Below the pieces are notes generated by a model that saw nothing but the letters and a program-made list of their open reading frames with translations, searched no databases and was not told where the DNA came from. A DNA stretch of 46,462 bases from Bacteroidales bacterium. GTDB taxonomy: Bacteria; Bacteroidota; Bacteroidia; Bacteroidales; UBA932. The stretch spans positions 1 through 46,462 of the forward strand of contig JAFSMS010000101.1 in assembly GCA_017447815.1 (NCBI GenBank), written 5' to 3'. Shown here piece by piece: positions 23,918 to 32,428 of the stretch. The translations under genes and the position numbers were made by a program. Position 1 is the stretch's first letter. Every line of letters starts with the position of its first letter.

Positions 23918-25192
23918 TTAACCGCCGAAGTTGTCGTAGAGGATGCTCTCGGGGGCTACGCCCAGGGAGTCCAGCAGTTCGTTCACGCACTTGACCATCA
24001 TCGGCGGGCCGCACATGAAGTATTTGATGTCCTCGGGAGCCTCGTGGTTCTTGAGGTAGGTCTCGTACATCACGTTGTGCACGAAGCCGGGCGTGTACTT
24101 GACACCGGCGGCGTCGGCGGCAGGGTCCGGACGGTCCAGGGCCAGGGTGAAGTGGAAATTCGGGAATTCCTTCTCGATTTCCGCGAAGTCTTCCAGGTAG
24201 AAGGCTTCCACCAGGGCGCGGGCGCCATAGAAGAAGCGCACGGGCTTTTTGGTCTTCAGGGTCTTGAACAGGTGCATGATGTGGCTGCGCAGAGGTGCCA
24301 TACCGGCGCCACCGCCCACGAAGATGTATTCCTGGGTGTCGGGGTCGTCCTTCGGGAGAAGGAACTCGCCGTAAGGGCCGGAAATCATCACCTTGTCACC
24401 CGGCTTGCGGGAGAACACGTAGGTGGAGGCGATTCCCGGAGGAACACCGGGGACAAACTTGAACACGCCCTTGGGCTGGGTACGGTCGAACGGCGGGGTT
24501 GCGATACGTACGTTCAGTTTGATGAGGTCTTTTTCGGCAGGATACGAGGCCATGGAGTAGGCCCTGATGGTAGGTACGGTGTTCTTGAACTTCAGGGAAG
24601 TGATGCCGTACTTCTCCCAGTCACCCTTGTAGATATCGGCCACGCCCATGTCGGCGAAGTCGGCCTCGTATTCGGGAATGTCGATCTGGATGTATTCACC
24701 GGACTTGAAGTCGATATGCTCGCCTTTGGGCAGGCGCACGGTGAATTCCTTGATGAAGGTGGCCACGTTCTCGTTGGAAATGACCTCGCATTCGAGTTTC
24801 TTGACGCTGAGGGCGCTTTCCGGAACGGCAATCTGGATGTTGTCCTTCACTTTCACCTGGCAGCCCAGACGCCAGCCTTCCTTGATCTGCTTGCGGGAGA
24901 AGAAACCCGTTTCAGTGGGAAGGATGGTGCCGCCGCCTTCCAGGACCTGCAGTTTGCACTGGCCGCAGTTGGCCTTGCCGCCGCAGGCGGAGGGGAGGAA
25001 GATGCCGTGGTCGGCCAGGGTGTGCATCACGTCACCGCCGGGAGTGACTTCCAGTTCCTTGGTGCCGTTGTTGATGTTGATCTTGACGGTGCCGGAAGGG
25101 GTGACGGCGGCCTTGATGATGAGCAGGAGAGCGACCAGAATCAGGGTCACCACTGTGATGACGATGATCGAGAAGATAATTGTATTACCCAT
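23918..25192 (-). CDS. nqrF: Na+-NQR subunit F (FAD and 2Fe-2S NADH dehydrogenase subunit)
   Basis: The 424-residue subunit has one N-terminal membrane helix (IIFSIIVITVVTLILVALLL), a plant-type ferredoxin domain with CGGKANCGQC plus a fourth Cys in RLGCQVKV, an FAD-binding part with RAYSMASYP, and an NADH part with YIFVGGGAGMAPLRSHI and FYGARALVEAFY. It accepts hydride from NADH and feeds electrons into the complex. It is the last gene of the operon and is followed by a strong terminator. Confidence 0.97.
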   Translation of the reverse strand: MGNTIIFSIIVITVVTLILVALLLIIKAAVTPSGTVKININNGTKELEVTPGGDVMHTLADHGIFLPSACGGKANCGQCKLQVLEGGGTILPTETGFFSRKQIKEGWRLGCQVKVKDNIQIAVPESALSVKKLECEVISNENVATFIKEFTVRLPKGEHIDFKSGEYIQIDIPEYEADFADMGVADIYKGDWEKYGITSLKFKNTVPTIRAYSMASYPAEKDLIKLNVRIATPPFDRTQPKGVFKFVPGVPPGIASTYVFSRKPGDKVMISGPYGEFLLPKDDPDTQEYIFVGGGAGMAPLRSHIMHLFKTLKTKKPVRFFYGARALVEAFYLEDFAEIEKEFPNFHFTLALDRPDPAADAAGVKYTPGFVHNVMYETYLKNHEAPEDIKYFMCGPPMMVKCVNELLDSLGVAPESILYDNFGG

Positions 25193-25204
25193 AGTGCGTT
25201 CCTC

Positions 25205-25801
25205 CTACAATGAAATGCCCATGAAGGTCATGAAGGCGATACCCATCAGACCCACGGTGATGAAGGTGATACCCAGGCCCTTGAGGGCGTCCGGGACATT
25301 GGAGTAACTCATTTTCTCGCGGATGGCTGCCAGGGATACGATAGCCAGGAACCAGCCGATGCCGGAACCCAGGGCGTAAACGGTGGCTTCACCGATATTG
25401 ATGAAGTCTTTCTGCTGCATGAACAGGGAACCGCCCAGGATGGCGCAGTTCACGGCGATCAGGGGCAGGAAGATACCCAGTGCGGAATAGAGTTCGGGAG
25501 AGAACTTCTCCACCAGCATTTCTACGATCTGTACGATGGCGGCGATGACGGCGATGAAGACGATGAAACTGAGGAAACTCAGGTCAACCCCTTCGATGAG
25601 GGCGTCCGGAGCCAGTACATAGGTGTTGAGAAGATAGTTCACGGGAAGCGTGATCAGGAGCACGGCGATAACCGCGACACCCAGGCCAGCTGCCGTTTTG
25701 ACATTCTTCGATACCGCCAGGAACGAGCACATTCCCAGGAAGTAAGCGAAGATCATGTTGTCCACAAAGATGGACTTGGTGAATAAGCTAAGATATTCCA
25801 T
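25205..25801 (-). CDS. nqrE: Na+-NQR subunit E
   Basis: The 198-residue integral membrane protein has six hydrophobic helices, including [20 protein letters not shown] and [12 protein letters not shown], which hold the two Cys residues that bind the intramembrane iron centre shared with NqrD. It is homologous to NqrD in inverted topology and to RnfA. It sits 12 bases before nqrF. Confidence 0.96.
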   Translation of the reverse strand: MEYLSLFTKSIFVDNMIFAYFLGMCSFLAVSKNVKTAAGLGVAVIAVLLITLPVNYLLNTYVLAPDALIEGVDLSFLSFIVFIAVIAAIVQIVEMLVEKFSPELYSALGIFLPLIAVNCAILGGSLFMQQKDFINIGEATVYALGSGIGWFLAIVSLAAIREKMSYSNVPDALKGLGITFITVGLMGIAFMTFMGISL

Positions 25802-25814
25802 AAGGCGTTACAGT

Positions 25815-26429
25815 TTACTTTTCCTGGAGATCTTTCTGGATAGAGCGCTGCACCCACACGATGCATCCCAGGAGGATGAGGGCGAAGGGCGGCAGGATGA
25901 CCAGGTTGTTAGGTACATAGCCGAAGCGGTTCAGGATATCGATGCCGAACAGGGTTCCGCTGCCCAGAAGTTCGCGGAAGAAGGCGACGACGAGGAGAAT
26001 CATGCCGTAGCCGGCACCGTTGGCGAGTCCGTCGAGGAAGGAAGGCCAGGGCTTGTTGCCCAGGGCGAACGCTTCGATGCGGCCCATCACGATACAGTTG
26101 GTGATGATGAGGCCGATATAGACGGACAACTGCTTGTCGATGGCGTAGGTGGCCTCGAAGGATTTGAGAATCTGGTCCACGAGGATTACCATCATGGCCA
26201 CCACCACCAACTGGACGATGATACGCACGCGGCCGGGAATGGTGTTACGCAGCAGGGAAAGGATGAGACTGGAAATGCCCGTGACAACAATGACGGAGAG
26301 GGCCATCACCAGGGCACCCTTCATGGTAACGGTAACCGCCAGGGAGGAGCAAATGCCCAGCACCAGGACGGTAATGGGGTTCCCCTTGAAAATGGGGTTC
26401 AGAATGGTTTCTTTCAGTTTTGCATCCAT
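25815..26429 (-). CDS. nqrD: Na+-NQR subunit D
   Basis: The 204-residue membrane protein has six hydrophobic helices with VLVLGICSSLAVTVTMKGAL and LIITNCIVMGRIEAFAL, the two Cys-bearing motifs that pair with NqrE around the iron centre. Its length and spacing (13 bases to nqrE, three bases from nqrC) are typical of the conserved operon. Confidence 0.96.
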   Translation of the reverse strand: MDAKLKETILNPIFKGNPITVLVLGICSSLAVTVTMKGALVMALSVIVVTGISSLILSLLRNTIPGRVRIIVQLVVVAMMVILVDQILKSFEATYAIDKQLSVYIGLIITNCIVMGRIEAFALGNKPWPSFLDGLANGAGYGMILLVVAFFRELLGSGTLFGIDILNRFGYVPNNLVILPPFALILLGCIVWVQRSIQKDLQEK

Positions 26430-26432
26430 AAC

Positions 26433-27350
26433 TTAGTCCTCCTTGTGTTTCATGTTTCCGCTACATTCGGGGCATTCGCAACCGGGGCAGTGGCAGCCGT
26501 CCTGACCGGGAGTGCAATGACAGTCGCAAGGGCAGTCTTCGCAGGGGCAGGATGCGCATTTGCAGGGGTTTTTCTGCATGTCGGTGGAGCCAAGAAGAAT
26601 GGCAACCCCGAAGTGGTTGGCATAGGCGCCCAGCCAGGTGTCGATGGCGGCATCAAGGCCCTGGGAAGTCATGGTGGCGCCGGTAATGGCGTCAATCTTG
26701 TTGTCGATCAGGGACTTGCCTTCGGCGTCCTTGGGAGCGCCGCCTTTCACGATTTCAAAGACGTTGGCGTTGGAGAAATCGACCTTTTCGCCTACGAATT
26801 CGTTTTGGAAAGCAGGGTCATCCTTGATTTTGGCACCCAGGCCGGCGGTCTCCGACTCGTGGTCGAAGTATGCGCCCTTGATGACAGGGGTTCCCTGTTC
26901 GAAGGCGATGTAACCCCAGATGGGGCCCCAGAGGCCGGCGCCGTAGATGGGCACCACCACCGTTCCGTTCTTGAACAGGAAGACGGGCAGTTCGGGCTCT
27001 CCGGTTTTGTTGGCGCCGCCTTTGATGTTGTAATTCTGACGCTTGAGTTCGCCGGGGCTGTACACTTTGTCCAGGGGCAGGTCGCTGACCTTTTCACCCT
27101 TGAGATTGATGGTGTAGGCCTCGTCGATTTCCTGGGCGTACTTTTCCAGTTTGGCGGTGTTGCTGAGTTTGTCCATTTCGGCCTTGGTGCCATACTGGGC
27201 GGCGGTGAGCATCTGGGAGATGGTCTCGGCCTTTTCGTTGGCGTCCTGCTTGGCCTTGAGGCTCTGGGATACGAAAGCCAGGAGCGCTGCTACGACCACC
27301 ACGATGATGGTGGTGTAGATGACTGTATATACATTGTTATTTGTATTCAT
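26433..27350 (-). CDS. nqrC: Na+-NQR subunit C with an unusual cysteine-rich C-terminal tail
   Basis: The 305-residue subunit has one N-terminal membrane helix (VYTVIYTTIIVVVVAALLAFV) and the covalent FMN site DAITGATMTSQ with Thr226, expected on the periplasmic side. After the normal domain end near residue 258 comes a tail with 13 Cys between residues 263 and 296, mostly CxC and CxxC (KNPCKCASCP, CEDCPCDCHC), ending in MKHKED. Family members usually lack this and are about 45 residues shorter. The tail is in frame and uninterrupted, so it is not a frameshift artefact in the sequence given. It could bind metal or form disulfides; no function is known to me. Confidence 0.95.
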   Translation of the reverse strand: MNTNNNVYTVIYTTIIVVVVAALLAFVSQSLKAKQDANEKAETISQMLTAAQYGTKAEMDKLSNTAKLEKYAQEIDEAYTINLKGEKVSDLPLDKVYSPGELKRQNYNIKGGANKTGEPELPVFLFKNGTVVVPIYGAGLWGPIWGYIAFEQGTPVIKGAYFDHESETAGLGAKIKDDPAFQNEFVGEKVDFSNANVFEIVKGGAPKDAEGKSLIDNKIDAITGATMTSQGLDAAIDTWLGAYANHFGVAILLGSTDMQKNPCKCASCPCEDCPCDCHCTPGQDGCHCPGCECPECSGNMKHKED

Positions 27351-27362
27351 AGCGCGATTCCT

Positions 27363-28484
27363 TTAAGCGTTTAAGGCTTTCTTGGCCCTGCGGCTGGTGT
27401 GCACGGACACGACGCAGTGGTCGATGAGCGGAGCCATGGTGTTCATGAACAGGATGGCGAGCATCATGCCTTCCATGTAACCGGGGTTCCACAGGCGTAC
27501 GACAACGGCCAGGGCGCCTACGAGGAAGCCGTAGATCCACTTGCCGGTCTCGGTCTGGGCGGCGGTGACAGGGTCGGTGGCCATGAAGACGGAGCCGAAG
27601 AGGAAGCCGCCCATCACCAGCTGGTAGTAGCAGGGAACGGCGGTGGCACCGGCCATCTGACCCAGCCAGCCCACGAGGAGGCCGCCGGCGACGGAGGAAA
27701 CCATGATCTTCCAGGAGGCTACGCCGGACCAGACCAGCAGGAGGGCGCCGATGAGGATGGCGATCACGCTGGTTTCACCGGTACTGCCGGGGATGAAGCC
27801 ATAGAACATGTCCATGAAGGAATAGGAACCCACGGCACCGGTGGCGGCGTCGAAGCCGCCGTCGTGGGCGATGGCCAGGGGCGTGGCGGCGCTGATGGCG
27901 TCCACGTCACCGAGACCGGCCCATGTCTTGGACACCCATACGCTGGAGCCGGACATGCTGGAGGGATAGGAGAAGAACAGGAAGGCGCGGGCCACCAGGG
28001 CCGGATTCCAGATGTTCATGCCGGTGCCGCCGAAGACCTCCTTCACGAAGATGACGGAGAAAGCGACGGCGAGGGCGAGCATCCACAGGGGAACGTCCAC
28101 GGGGACGATCAGCGGAATCAGGAAACCGGTGACGAGGTAACCTTCGTTCACTTCTTCACCACGGATCTGGGAACTTGCGAATTCGATGGCAAGGCCCACT
28201 ACATAGGAGACCACGAACAGCGGGAGCATGCGGAGGAGTCCGTAGAAGAACATCCGCCAGAAGCCCCATTCGAGGCCGTAAAGGGTTGCGGTCTGGAGAC
28301 CCACGTTGTACATGCCAAAGAGGGCAGCGGGAACCAGCGCGATCACAACCATGATCATCACGCGCTTGAGGTCGATACCGTCACGCACATGGGCGCCCTT
28401 GCGGGTTACCGTTCCGGGAACACGCAGGAAGGTGTCGAAAGCGTCATAGGTGGAATACCACCAGGGTTTTTTCTCTTCTGCCAT
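27363..28484 (-). CDS. nqrB: Na+-NQR subunit B
   Basis: The 373-residue membrane subunit has about ten hydrophobic helices and the covalent FMN motif AISAATPLAIAH. NqrB also binds riboflavin and the quinone and forms the sodium channel. VFGGTGMNIWNPALVARAFLFFSYP is a highly conserved family block. It is slightly shorter than the Vibrio protein, as is common in Bacteroidota. The gene starts four bases after nqrA. Confidence 0.96.
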   Translation of the reverse strand: MAEEKKPWWYSTYDAFDTFLRVPGTVTRKGAHVRDGIDLKRVMIMVVIALVPAALFGMYNVGLQTATLYGLEWGFWRMFFYGLLRMLPLFVVSYVVGLAIEFASSQIRGEEVNEGYLVTGFLIPLIVPVDVPLWMLALAVAFSVIFVKEVFGGTGMNIWNPALVARAFLFFSYPSSMSGSSVWVSKTWAGLGDVDAISAATPLAIAHDGGFDAATGAVGSYSFMDMFYGFIPGSTGETSVIAILIGALLLVWSGVASWKIMVSSVAGGLLVGWLGQMAGATAVPCYYQLVMGGFLFGSVFMATDPVTAAQTETGKWIYGFLVGALAVVVRLWNPGYMEGMMLAILFMNTMAPLIDHCVVSVHTSRRAKKALNA

Positions 28485-28488
28485 AGTC

Positions 28489-29811
28489 TTATGCCATTTC
28501 TTTGATCATGAGATCGATACCCTGGCCGATGATGGCCTGGATCTCGTTCTTGGAAGGGTCAACGTAGTCACAGAGGGCGAGGTCTTCGGGGAGCACCTCG
28601 TAAATGCCGAATTTCTCCATCTTTTCGATGTCACCGGCCAGGCAGGCCTTGATGAGGTAGATGGGGAAGATGTCCATGGGAGTGACATCTTCGAAGCATT
28701 TGGTTTCCACGAAGGCGCGCGGGCCGCCGTGCATGTTGGTGTCCATGTCGTACTTCTTTCGGGGGGTGAGCCAGGAGAAGTAGCTCCAGGACGAACTGTA
28801 CACTTTGGGACGGATGGGCTTGGCCCAGCCGAACCACTCCCGGTCATAGCCCTCGCGGAGGAGGGTGACCTGGTTGTCGAAGAAGCCGAGGCAGCCTTCC
28901 GCGCCGAGGCATTCGCCGGTGAGGACGTCTCCGCCGATGACGCGGACGCCTTCACCGACCTCGGTGAGGGATTTCACGGGCGTGCCGGGAAGGGCCGTTA
29001 CATAGCCGGTCTTGGGAGCGGCGGGGCCGGTGACGGCCACCTTGCGGGTGAGGTCCAGTTTGCCGGTGTTGACCACGTGGCCGATGGCGGCCAGATGCAG
29101 GAGAGAGACCGTCCAGACAAGTTCACCCTTCCGGATGGGGGCGATGTGGCTGATCTGGACGCCGACGTTGCCGGCCGGATGGGGACCGGAAACGGTGTAA
29201 ACGGAAGCGTTGGACACGCCGGCAAACGGAGAGCCCTTGGCCACGCCGATGTGCACGGGGGCGATCTTGGCCAGCACATCGATGCCGGCCTGGATGTCCT
29301 TCAGGGCATCACCGAGTACGAAGGCACTGTCTGCTGCAAGCGGAGCCGTGCTGAAAGAGGAAACGAAAATTGCCTTGGGCGTTTCTTCGGGATGGGCCAT
29401 GACGCCGTAAGGGCGCTGGACCAGCGAACCCCAGAGGCCGCTCTTGAGGAGGAGGTCTTTGGTTTCAGCCGCCGAAGCCGGGGCCTTGGAACCGAAGTCC
29501 ACATAGTCCTGTTGGGCATCGGCCTTCACGAGAACTGCAAGCAATTTTCTCTTTTCGCCCCGGACGATCTGCTGCACCGTACCGCTGACGGGGGAGGTGA
29601 ACAGAATCTCGGGACGCTGTTTGTCGGCCATCACGGGGGAGCCTGCCTTCACCGCATCGCCTTCCTTGACCAGCAGCCTGGGAACCAGGCCTTTGAAATC
29701 GGTGGGCTTTACGGCAACAACGTCAGGACTCACGGTTTTGATGACTTCCGGGACGGCGGCACCCTTGATGGGAATGTCGAGTCCCTTTTTCAAAGCGAGA
29801 TTGTTAGACAT
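28489..29811 (-). CDS. nqrA: Na+-NQR subunit A
   Basis: The 440-residue peripheral subunit begins MSNNLALKKGLDIPIKG and includes VKEGDAVKAG, HIGVAKGSPFAG and, near the end, FPIYLIKACLAGDIEKMEKFGIYEV and ALCDYVDPSKNEIQ, all typical of NqrA, which docks on NqrB and contributes to the quinone site. The ATG at 29811 gives the canonical N-terminus; an in-frame ATG at 29838 would add nine residues that are not family-like. It is the first gene of the operon. Confidence 0.96.
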   Translation of the reverse strand: MSNNLALKKGLDIPIKGAAVPEVIKTVSPDVVAVKPTDFKGLVPRLLVKEGDAVKAGSPVMADKQRPEILFTSPVSGTVQQIVRGEKRKLLAVLVKADAQQDYVDFGSKAPASAAETKDLLLKSGLWGSLVQRPYGVMAHPEETPKAIFVSSFSTAPLAADSAFVLGDALKDIQAGIDVLAKIAPVHIGVAKGSPFAGVSNASVYTVSGPHPAGNVGVQISHIAPIRKGELVWTVSLLHLAAIGHVVNTGKLDLTRKVAVTGPAAPKTGYVTALPGTPVKSLTEVGEGVRVIGGDVLTGECLGAEGCLGFFDNQVTLLREGYDREWFGWAKPIRPKVYSSSWSYFSWLTPRKKYDMDTNMHGGPRAFVETKCFEDVTPMDIFPIYLIKACLAGDIEKMEKFGIYEVLPEDLALCDYVDPSKNEIQAIIGQGIDLMIKEMA

Positions 29812-29840
29812 TATTGATACAGTTTTGTGTATTTGCAAAA

Positions 29841-29854
29841 AACTTCGCGAAGTT
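29841..29854. promoter_or_regulatory. 14-bp palindrome between nqrA and the helicase gene
   Basis: AACTTCGCGAAGTT is a perfect palindrome in the divergent promoter region, 30 bases upstream of nqrA and 42 bases before the helicase start. A related TTTCGCG lies at 29871-29877. It is a candidate operator for nqr, the helicase gene or both. A weak -7 element for the helicase gene, TAATTTCG, lies at 29868-29875. Confidence 0.4.
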
Positions 29855-29895
29855 ACGAAATTTTTACTAATTTCGCGTTATAAATATGGGTCAAT

Positions 29896-32295
29896 ATGAG
29901 CGAGATTTTGAAGGATTTGAACGATGAGCAGAAGAAGGCCGTCACCTGCACGGAAGGTCCCGTGCTCATTGTGGCGGGAGCGGGGTCGGGGAAGACCCGT
30001 GTATTAACTTCCAGAATAGCCTATCTGATAGAGAAAGGAATCGCTCCGGAGCGCATTCTTTCCCTTACTTTTACGAAGAAGGCGGCCGGGGAGATGAAAG
30101 AGCGCATCGCCCTCATGGTGGGGGAGCGCCAGGCCCGCCGCATCTGGATGGGAACCTTCCATTCCGTCTTCATCCGTTTTCTCCGGGAGTATGCCGGTGT
30201 CATCGGCTTCCCCCAGACGTTTACCATATACGATACGGCCGATTCGGTGAGCGCCGTCAAGACGTGCATCCGGCAACTGAATCTGGATGACAAACTGTAC
30301 AAGCCCAAGGAGGTGCTCTCCCGCATCTCCAAGGCCAAGAACGACCTCGTAACCCCGACGCCCTACAGGAACGGCGCCGGCGGCTACCGGGAAGAGGACG
30401 GCCGGCACAAGAAGCCGGAAATCTACCGCATCTATGCCCAGTACTGCCAACTGTGCCGGCAGGCGGGCGTGATGGATTTCGACGATATCCTCCTGTACCT
30501 GAATATCCTGCTCAAGCAGAGCCCGGACGCCCTGCAGGCCATATCGGCCCGGTTCAGCCATATCCTGGTGGACGAGTACCAGGACACCAACATGGCCCAG
30601 TACCTGATCCTGAAAAAACTGGCCTCGGATCACCAGAACCTCTGTGTGGTGGGTGACGATTCCCAGTCCATCTATGGCTTCCGCGGGGCACAGATCCAGA
30701 ATATCCTCAATTTCCGCAAGGATTTCCCGGAGGCCCGGACTTTCCGGCTGGAGCGCAATTACCGCAGCACGCAGACCATCGTCAACGCGGCCAATTCCCT
30801 CATCGCCCACAACGAAGGCCGCATTCCCAAACAGTGCGTGTCCATGGGGGAGAAGGGAGAGGTCATCCACCTTGTCCGCGCCTATACCGAGCAGGAGGAA
30901 GCCATGCAGATCGCATCGGCCATCCTGACGCGCATGCGGGCCGAACAGGCCGAGTATGAGGACTTTGCCGTCCTGTACCGGACCAATTCCCAGTCGCGCG
31001 CGCTGGAAGAGCAGCTTCGCCGCCGCAACATCCCCTATATGATTTATTCGGGCAATTCCTTCTTCGAGCGGGCGGAGGTGAAGGACATGATGGCCTATTT
31101 CAAACTGGCAGTCAATCTGAACGACGACGAATCGTTCAAGCGGGTGGTGAACAAACCGGCCCGGGGCATCGGCGACACTTCCCTGAATGCCCTCGTGACG
31201 GCGGCGCAAGCCTCCCGGCTGTCCCTTTTCAAGGCGGCTGCCCTGCCCGATCTGGAGCAGTTCGGCCTCAAGAGCGCCGCCATCGGCAAAATCCGGGCTT
31301 TCTGTACCCTGATGGAAAAGACCGCCCAGGAAGCGGTGGCGGGAGACGCCTTCGACGTGGCCCGTTCGCTGGCCTCCGACAGCGGGCTCTACCTTTTCTA
31401 TAAGGCCGACAATTCCGTGGAGGGGCAGAGCCGCTTCGCCAACATCGAGGAACTGCTGAACTCCGTGAAGGCCTACGTGGAGGACGTGCAGGGAGATTAC
31501 CGGAATTCGCTCGTGGAGGACGGAGCCGTACAGGATGCCTCCCTGGTCCCCGATGCAGACCTTCCCCGGGTGTCCCTGGCCGATTATCTGGAAAATGTCT
31601 CGCTTCTTTCCAATGCCGACGTGGCCGACGACGAGACCAACAACAAGGTGGCGCTGATGACGGTGCACACCGCCAAGGGTCTGGAGTTTCCCTATGTGTT
31701 TGTGGCCGGCATGGAAGAGAACCTGTTTCCCTCCGGCGGCTGGATGGTCACGCCGAATGAACTGGAGGAAGAACGCCGGCTCTTCTATGTGGCCCTGACG
31801 CGGGCCAAGCGGGCGGTTTCGCTCTCCTATGCCGAGACCCGGATGCGAAACGGCAAGCACGAGTCCAATGCGCCCAGCCGTTTCCTGCGGGAACTGGCCC
31901 CCCAGTATCTGGACCACCCGCTGCGCCGGGAGGACATGCAGGCCGCGTCCGAAGAGCCGGACTCCGGCGGTTTCCGCTGGTCTTCTCCCCGCCGCTTCCG
32001 TTCCGAGGAGCGCCGGTATCCCTCGGCTCCGGCCCCTTCGGCCAGTCATGCCAGCCCGCGGATTCCTTCGGCTCCCGCGGTGGAGCGCCCGCCTTTGATC
32101 GACGCCGATTTTGTCCCTGAACCCATGTCTTCCTTCCGGGTGGGGGAGGAAATTGAACACAATCGGTTCGGGGCAGGAAAAGTCCTTGAAATAAGTGGTC
32201 AGGTGCCCGATTTAAAGGCAAAAATTCTCTTCGAAAAGTACGGTGAAAAACTTCTTTTGCTAAAATTTGCGAAAATTCGTCATAAAAAGTTTTGA
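29896..32295 (+). CDS. pcrA: UvrD/PcrA-type superfamily 1 DNA helicase
   Basis: The 799-residue helicase shows the Q motif (LNDEQKKAV), Walker A GAGSGKTRVL, Walker B DEYQDTN, motif III GDDSQSIYGFRGA, motif IV FRLERNYRST, motif V TVHTAKGLEFPYV and motif VI VALTRAKRAV. The C-terminal tail has a low-complexity Pro/Ser-rich linker and then FRVGEEIEHNRFGAGKVLEI, the RNA polymerase-binding Tudor-like domain found in PcrA and UvrD. It unwinds DNA 3' to 5' in repair and clears replication-transcription conflicts. Confidence 0.95.
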   Translation: MSEILKDLNDEQKKAVTCTEGPVLIVAGAGSGKTRVLTSRIAYLIEKGIAPERILSLTFTKKAAGEMKERIALMVGERQARRIWMGTFHSVFIRFLREYAGVIGFPQTFTIYDTADSVSAVKTCIRQLNLDDKLYKPKEVLSRISKAKNDLVTPTPYRNGAGGYREEDGRHKKPEIYRIYAQYCQLCRQAGVMDFDDILLYLNILLKQSPDALQAISARFSHILVDEYQDTNMAQYLILKKLASDHQNLCVVGDDSQSIYGFRGAQIQNILNFRKDFPEARTFRLERNYRSTQTIVNAANSLIAHNEGRIPKQCVSMGEKGEVIHLVRAYTEQEEAMQIASAILTRMRAEQAEYEDFAVLYRTNSQSRALEEQLRRRNIPYMIYSGNSFFERAEVKDMMAYFKLAVNLNDDESFKRVVNKPARGIGDTSLNALVTAAQASRLSLFKAAALPDLEQFGLKSAAIGKIRAFCTLMEKTAQEAVAGDAFDVARSLASDSGLYLFYKADNSVEGQSRFANIEELLNSVKAYVEDVQGDYRNSLVEDGAVQDASLVPDADLPRVSLADYLENVSLLSNADVADDETNNKVALMTVHTAKGLEFPYVFVAGMEENLFPSGGWMVTPNELEEERRLFYVALTRAKRAVSLSYAETRMRNGKHESNAPSRFLRELAPQYLDHPLRREDMQAASEEPDSGGFRWSSPRRFRSEERRYPSAPAPSASHASPRIPSAPAVERPPLIDADFVPEPMSSFRVGEEIEHNRFGAGKVLEISGQVPDLKAKILFEKYGEKLLLLKFAKIRHKKF

Positions 32296-32326
32296 TAATC
32301 AATATTTATCACTATCTTTGCAGTGA

Positions 32327-32392
32327 AGTTTTTCATAGTTTAAGTTTAGGTTAAGTTATCGGCCCTTCGCAGTGATGCGAGGGGCCGGTTAA
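32327..32392 (+). ncRNA. Candidate small RNA after the helicase gene
   Basis: A perfect -7 element, TATCTTTG at 32313-32320, is followed about 40 bases later by a terminator-like hairpin: CGGCCCTTCGCA at 32360-32371 pairs with TGCGAGGGGCCG at 32376-32387 with one G-U pair, then GTTAATTT. This defines a transcript of roughly 65 bases with no open reading frame. It could also be a terminator unit between the convergent helicase and glutamine synthetase genes with a fortuitous promoter. Confidence 0.35.
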
Positions 32393-32428
32393 TTTAATGT
32401 TTCGGGTGCTGTTTAGGGATAAAAAGTC

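Noticed and set aside
23684-25213. 509-codon rightward open frame opposite nqrF
   Set aside because: It is antisense to a clearly recognised nqrF and crosses the operon terminator and the operator-like repeats.
25755-27374. 539-codon rightward open frame opposite nqrE, nqrD and nqrC
   Set aside because: It spans three genes of the conserved nqr operon on the other strand and has Gly/His/Asp-biased shadow composition.
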